Part shown: piece after piece, positions 60,060 to 64,000 of the stretch | How the letters are laid out: each line of letters opens with the position of its first letter | How positions within the stretch are numbered: position 1 is the first letter of the stretch | Position numbers and translations under genes: made by a program | Assembly (NCBI GenBank): GCA_965250105.1 | Contig: OZ252290.1 | Coordinates: forward strand, 186,001-250,000 | Direction of reading: 5' to 3' | Length of the DNA stretch: 64,000 bases | DNA from: JBCBSK01 sp965250105 | GTDB lineage: Bacteria > Pseudomonadota > Alphaproteobacteria > Rhizobiales > Tepidamorphaceae | Notes under the pieces: generated by a model | The model's input: the letters and a program-made list of their open reading frames with translations, nothing else | Told to the model about the DNA's origin: nothing | Databases searched by the model: none

Positions 60060-61268
60060 TCAGACATCGACTTCGGGAAGGCAGGCGGGCGCCTTGGCGG
60101 ACAGGATCTCGCAGCCATCGGACGTCACCACGACATTGTCTTCAAGCGTCAGATAGCCGATCTCGGGGATGAACAGGTTGGGCTCGACGGCCAGCACCAT
60201 GCCCTCCCGAATGACCGTTTTGTCGACAAGCTGGATATTCGGCGGCTCGGGCTGCTCGAGGCCGATCCCGTGACCATAACGCCCGAGGACCCCGATTTCC
60301 GTTCCTCTGCTCTCGAAGACCTGATTGATGACCGTCGCCACATCGCTGCAACGTATCCCCGGTTTGACCGCATCGAGCGCGCGGTGATGAGCTTCGACAA
60401 GGATGTCGTAGGCCTTGCGCTGCGCGTCGCTGGCCGGACCGATCGACGCCAGTCTGTTGTAGTCGGAGCAATAGCCGCCGATGAAAGCGCCGCCGTCGAC
60501 ATAGAGCATCTCGCCACGCTCCAGCACATGCGGCGTCGACGAGCCCATCATGCCGACGCGAATATTGGCCGACACGTTGCTGTAGCCGACATGGTCTGCG
60601 CCGTGCTGTAGCAGCAAACGCCGCAACAGACGCACCACATCGGCCTCGCTCAACCCGGCGGTGACGGCTGGAAAAAGATCCGCGTAGGCGCGGTCGAGCG
60701 TTTTCACCGCACGGCGGATGATGTCGACTTCCGCGCGTGATTTGACCAACCGACATTCCCACAACGCACCAGATGCATCACGCCACTCAGCATTCGGAAA
60801 GGCCTGCCGCACCTGATCGAGCGCCGCCAAGGTGCCCCCCCAGCGCATATTGCCACCCTGTTCGATCCCGATGGTCGTCGCCTGGTCGGCGCGAATGTCG
60901 CATCCGATCGCGATCACCTGATCGGCGAACAGGGCATTCAGGTCGGTCTGCCGCTGACCGAAGATTGGTTCTCCGCGCGGCGCCCAGTCGGACGGATAGC
61001 TGCGGACATCGTCGAGCCAGGAGGTGATGCAGGCATCCGCGTGTTCGATATCGGCGGTGACGGCGATCGGCAGTCCCGCCGATGGCACCCAGACAGCCAT
61101 CGGACGGCTGAGATTGACCCAGACTTCGGTCTGAATGCCGGTCAGATACTGGAAATTCGCCTGCGACGACACCAGAATGGCATCGATACCACGATGCGCC
61201 ATCTGGTCCTGCAGCGCCGCGATACGGGCGCGGTAGTCATCGACGGAAAACTGCAAATGCTTCGACAT
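60060..61268 (-). CDS. M24 family metallopeptidase (Xaa-Pro peptidase-like)
   Basis: This 402-residue pita-bread-fold hydrolase has an N-terminal creatinase-like domain (AHRGIDAILVSSQANFQYLTG) and an M24 catalytic domain. All five metal ligands appear kept: two Asp 11 apart in YVDGGAFIGGYCSDYN, His in GRYGHGIGLEQPEPPN, Glu in LAVEPNLF and Glu in LTLEDNVVV. It is therefore a metalloenzyme, not a creatinase, which has lost these. Prolidase, DddP-like or ectoine-hydrolase-like activity is possible. It lies 27 bases after the FAD oxidase gene. Confidence 0.9.
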   Translation of the reverse strand: MSKHLQFSVDDYRARIAALQDQMAHRGIDAILVSSQANFQYLTGIQTEVWVNLSRPMAVWVPSAGLPIAVTADIEHADACITSWLDDVRSYPSDWAPRGEPIFGQRQTDLNALFADQVIAIGCDIRADQATTIGIEQGGNMRWGGTLAALDQVRQAFPNAEWRDASGALWECRLVKSRAEVDIIRRAVKTLDRAYADLFPAVTAGLSEADVVRLLRRLLLQHGADHVGYSNVSANIRVGMMGSSTPHVLERGEMLYVDGGAFIGGYCSDYNRLASIGPASDAQRKAYDILVEAHHRALDAVKPGIRCSDVATVINQVFESRGTEIGVLGRYGHGIGLEQPEPPNIQLVDKTVIREGMVLAVEPNLFIPEIGYLTLEDNVVVTSDGCEILSAKAPACLPEVDV

Positions 61269-61295
61269 GGTCGCTCCGATTGGGATTGGCGGAGG

Positions 61296-63716
61296 CTAGA
61301 GGCCGCGCGGCCGCAAACGTTGAGGGTCGTAAATCGGATCCGGCGACACCCAAGCGGGGCAGAGCTTCCCGTAGAGGTCGATGTCGCATCGGGTATCGGG
61401 CGCGGCATGAGCGGCGTCGATGTAGCCGAGCGCGATCGGTCGGCCGATCGCATGCCCGTAACCGCCCGACGTCACCCGCCCTACCGGCCGGCCATCATGT
61501 AGGATTGTCGCCCCGTGGTATGGGTCATGGTCGTCGCAGTCGACGAGAAACGGCACGAGGCGCCGAGCCGGCCCCTGCGCGACATGCGCGGCCAATGCCG
61601 CTTGACCGAGAAAGCCGGGCTTGCCGAGATCGACGAAGGACATCAGACCGGCCTCGAGCGGCGTGTCCTCTGTCGAGAAATCATGCTTCCAGGACCGGAA
61701 GCATTTTTCGAGACGCAAGGAATCAAGGGCGTAGAGGCCGAAATCCGCGATGCCGAACGCCGCACCGGCATCCCACAACGTCTGATAAACAGACACGAGG
61801 GATTCGATCGGGACCTGAAACTCCCAGCCCATCTCGCCTGTATAGCTCAAGCGCATGGCATGAAGCCGCGCCGGGCCGATGGTTATCTCGCGGACGCTCA
61901 TGAAGGGAAAGGCTTCGAGCGAGAGTTCCGCATCCGTCACCAGCGAAAGAACATCACCCGAGCGCGGCCCGGCGAAATTGAGCACGCCATAGCGTGCCGT
62001 CAGATTGACTATCTCGACACTGCCATCAGCCGGCGCATGGGCCGTAAGCCAGTCAAGGTCGTGCCATTCCGCCGCACTTGCCGTCAGAAGCCAGAACCGG
62101 TCATCCGCGAAACAGGTAATGGTCGCTTCCGACACGATGGTGCCCTGCGCCGAGCAGAAGTATGACAGCGCCATACGACCGGGCTTGGGGATCCGGCCCG
62201 TCGCGAGATGGCTCAGAAAAGCTCTCGCGCCCTTGCCGCGCACTTCAAAGCGAGCGAAGCCCGCCGCATCCATGATGCCGACCCGTTCGCGAACGGCGCG
62301 ACATTCCGCACCGATCACATCGAAGAAATCGGGCCGTTGAAACGTGGTAGGCTCCTTGTAGGATCGCGTGTCTGGCAAGAACAGAGCTGGCCTTTCCCAG
62401 CCATTTCGCGCCCCGAAAACTGCCCCCTTGTCGCGCAACACGCCGAATAGCGGCGTTACCTTGGCCGGCCGCCCCGCCGGCCATTCGGCGAAAGGAAAGT
62501 GCGGGGCGTATTCGCGCCGATAGACCTCGAGAGCACGGGAGGTCGTGTAGGACCTGGTGGCATGGCCGGTGAAACGGCGCGGGTCCATATCCCAACTGTC
62601 CCATTCGCTGTGGCCGTGGACGATGATCTCGGCGAGACATTTGCCGATGCCGCCGCCCTCACCGATGCCTGGCCGGATGCCACAACAGGCATAGAAACCG
62701 GTCTTGCCGGGCACTGGGCCGACGAGCGGTTCACCGTCCGGCGTATAGGCGATCGGCCCGTTGACGACGGTCTTGATTCCGGCGCGCTCCATGGCCGGCA
62801 CCATGGTCATGGCTTCAGCGATCTCGTCCGCTACCCGGTCGAGCGCGTCGGGACAGAGGGCCGCGGTGAAATCATCGGGCACACCATCGGGGAAGAAGAC
62901 CTGGGGCGTCTGCTCATACATCCCCAGAAGCAGGCCCTGCCCTTCCTGCCTAAGATAGAAATTCATCTCCGGCACGCGCAGGATCGGCAGCTTCTCGGCA
63001 AACCCTTCGAGTTCGGGCAGGTTGTCGGTGACGATGTACTGATGCTCCAGCGTCACCGACGGATGCTCGACGCCAATCAAGCCGGCAATCTCATGCGCCC
63101 GGTAACCCGTCGCATTCACGACGATGTCGCACTCATAGACATCTTTCGGCGTCGAAACGCGCCATCCGCCGCCTGACCGCTCCACCAACCCCGTGACCGG
63201 GCTGCGGCGGAAGATCGATGCGCCGCCAGCCCGCGCTCGCGCGGCGAGCGCATTGGTCAGTTGGGTCGGATCGATATTGCCGTCGCGTGGGTCCCAAAGC
63301 CCGCCCAGAACACGGTCAGTGTCGAGTAAAGGCTGGCGCCGGCCGCATTCAGCGGTGTCGAGCAGCTCGAAATCGATGCCGAAAGAACGCGCGACCGAAC
63401 AGGCCCGCCGACATTCGTCCATGCGTTCGGGCACGAGAGCCACGCGCACACTGCCCGTCCGGCTATAGGCGATTGGATGATCCGGGTCGTCGCAAAGCTC
63501 GGAATAGAGGTCGATCGTGTAGCGACGGGCCTGCATGAGCGCCGGGCTAAGCGAGAATTGCGTCACCTGCCCCGCAGCATGCCACGTCGACCCGGATGTG
63601 AGTTCGTCGCGTTCGAGAAGCGCCACATCGGTCCAGCCCAACTGAACGAGATGATAGAGCGTGCTGACGCCGGCAATGCCCCCACCAATGACCACGACGC
63701 GATACGGAACCGCCAC
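61296..63716 (-). CDS. Dimethylglycine/sarcosine dehydrogenase-like FAD oxidoreductase with GcvT domain
   Basis: This protein of about 806 residues has an N-terminal DAO domain (VVVIGGGIAGVSTLYHLV) with the probable covalent-FAD His46 in GSTWHAAGQ, then a connecting FAO_M domain, and a C-terminal GcvT/aminomethyltransferase domain (RLSYTGEMGWEFQVP, then DSLRLEKCFRSW and TPLEAGL). The family demethylates N-methyl glycines with tetrahydrofolate. The GTG at 63716 (GAGGG upstream) is chosen because the upstream 60 bases are AT-rich and promoter-like; an ATG at 63776 is in frame. Confidence 0.9.
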   Translation of the reverse strand: MAVPYRVVVIGGGIAGVSTLYHLVQLGWTDVALLERDELTSGSTWHAAGQVTQFSLSPALMQARRYTIDLYSELCDDPDHPIAYSRTGSVRVALVPERMDECRRACSVARSFGIDFELLDTAECGRRQPLLDTDRVLGGLWDPRDGNIDPTQLTNALAARARAGGASIFRRSPVTGLVERSGGGWRVSTPKDVYECDIVVNATGYRAHEIAGLIGVEHPSVTLEHQYIVTDNLPELEGFAEKLPILRVPEMNFYLRQEGQGLLLGMYEQTPQVFFPDGVPDDFTAALCPDALDRVADEIAEAMTMVPAMERAGIKTVVNGPIAYTPDGEPLVGPVPGKTGFYACCGIRPGIGEGGGIGKCLAEIIVHGHSEWDSWDMDPRRFTGHATRSYTTSRALEVYRREYAPHFPFAEWPAGRPAKVTPLFGVLRDKGAVFGARNGWERPALFLPDTRSYKEPTTFQRPDFFDVIGAECRAVRERVGIMDAAGFARFEVRGKGARAFLSHLATGRIPKPGRMALSYFCSAQGTIVSEATITCFADDRFWLLTASAAEWHDLDWLTAHAPADGSVEIVNLTARYGVLNFAGPRSGDVLSLVTDAELSLEAFPFMSVREITIGPARLHAMRLSYTGEMGWEFQVPIESLVSVYQTLWDAGAAFGIADFGLYALDSLRLEKCFRSWKHDFSTEDTPLEAGLMSFVDLGKPGFLGQAALAAHVAQGPARRLVPFLVDCDDHDPYHGATILHDGRPVGRVTSGGYGHAIGRPIALGYIDAAHAAPDTRCDIDLYGKLCPAWVSPDPIYDPQRLRPRGL

Positions 63717-63933
63717 GATGCCCTCAATCAAAAGTCTCGTTTTTTGAGATAATGATATTGTTTTTCGGGAAATCAAGCTTTATTTTGCTCGAGATGCCGG
63801 GCAACCGGATTTCGTCGCCGTGCGACCGGGCGTGATCATGTCAAGGATGCGGCTTGTGGCTCGCGCGCTTCGAACGGTATCGACATGCAGGATATGACCG
63901 GAGATTTCGGATAGATCGGATAGAGGCACCGCT
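63717..63933. other. Divergent AT-rich regulatory region at the right edge
   Basis: These 217 bases lie between two divergent genes. 63717-63780 is distinctly AT-rich and probably holds the promoter of the dimethylglycine-dehydrogenase-like gene. The direct repeat TCGGATAG occurs at 63907-63914 and 63916-63923, just before the ribosome binding site of the right-hand gene. No copy of the 17-bp GntR site is here. Confidence 0.4.
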
Positions 63934-64000
63934 ATGACGGACGGCAAATCGGCTCCGGCACCCTTGCGCCGCATGGCCCGTATTCTCGACCGGATCGCGG
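63934..64000 (+). CDS. Start of a gene cut by the window edge (possible IclR-type regulator)
   Basis: Only 22 residues are visible, MTDGKSAPAPLRRMARILDRIA, with AGAGG eleven bases before the ATG. The RRMARILDRIA pattern is like the first helix of IclR-family regulators (xxRALxILexLA), and the divergent place next to a catabolic gene fits. The family call is tentative and cannot be confirmed from so few residues. Confidence 0.35.
   Translation, partial: MTDGKSAPAPLRRMARILDRIA

Noticed and set aside
60060..63716. Creatinase plus sarcosine dehydrogenase pathway
   Set aside because: The M24 protein keeps the metal ligands that creatinases lack, so the creatine pathway is not supported.

Overview
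The window reads as chromosomal DNA of a GC-rich alphaproteobacterium, most likely of the order Hyphomicrobiales (Rhizobiales). The lineage call is inferred from gene content: a Usg protein, a DUF1476 ATPase zeta-type inhibitor next to purC-purS-purQ, a BTLCP transglutaminase-like peptidase, TIGR02281-type retropepsins, DUF2336 and DUF1289 proteins, and an iron-sulfur photolyase. About 67 complete genes plus two edge fragments are supported. I found no rRNA, tRNA, CRISPR array, insertion sequence or prophage gene.

Layout. 1-1.3 kb: the end of an Anbu (proteasome-like) operon. 1.3-4.3 kb: a hydroxyisobutyrate-dehydrogenase-type reductase, usg and an FeS-type photolyase. 4.3-13.1 kb: a minus-strand molybdenum hydroxylase cluster. 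Read in its own direction it is small (2Fe-2S), large (molybdenum, form II motif AYRGAGR) and medium (FAD) subunits, then MoxR ATPase, VWA protein, a split XdhC and a MocA-like cytidylyltransferase. 13.5-21.9 kb: a P1 peptidase, a DadA-like oxidase, purB, a hydrolase, an aldolase, the zeta subunit, purC-purS-purQ and a glutathione transferase. 22.4-26 kb: a response regulator, a separate Hpt protein, DUF2336 and a lytic transglycosylase. 26-35 kb: MaoC/CitE-like pair, flavin enzymes, VWA and AIM24 proteins, thrS, an MBL-fold hydrolase, yidD and a NifU-like scaffold. 35.6-52.8 kb: folE, hisI, CBS, rhomboid, PAS, PilZ and BTLCP genes, gamma carbonic anhydrase, a UDG-like enzyme, an SDR, a membrane histidine kinase, cobT/cobS, two retropepsins, a phosphohexomutase, a 39-residue membrane peptide, a TauE exporter and dusA.

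53-64 kb is the most accessory-looking part. A GntR/FCD regulator faces a plus-strand run of four catabolic genes (M20 deacylase/peptidase, FAD oxidase, NTF2-like protein, class III aminotransferase). A converging minus-strand run follows (dimethylglycine-dehydrogenase-like oxidase, M24 metallopeptidase, ABC permease and ATPase with no binding protein). A 17-bp near-palindrome, attgtcgacagtcgact, occurs identically in front of the M20 gene, overlapping a likely -10 box, and in front of the NTF2-like gene. It is the best operator candidate for the GntR protein. The substrate is unknown; the gene set suggests an N-acylated and/or N-methylated amino compound.

Three intergenic spots carry unrelated tandem repeats that share a unit length of about 15 nt (14.56, 42.43 and 48.81 kb). 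These are the least explained structures in the window.
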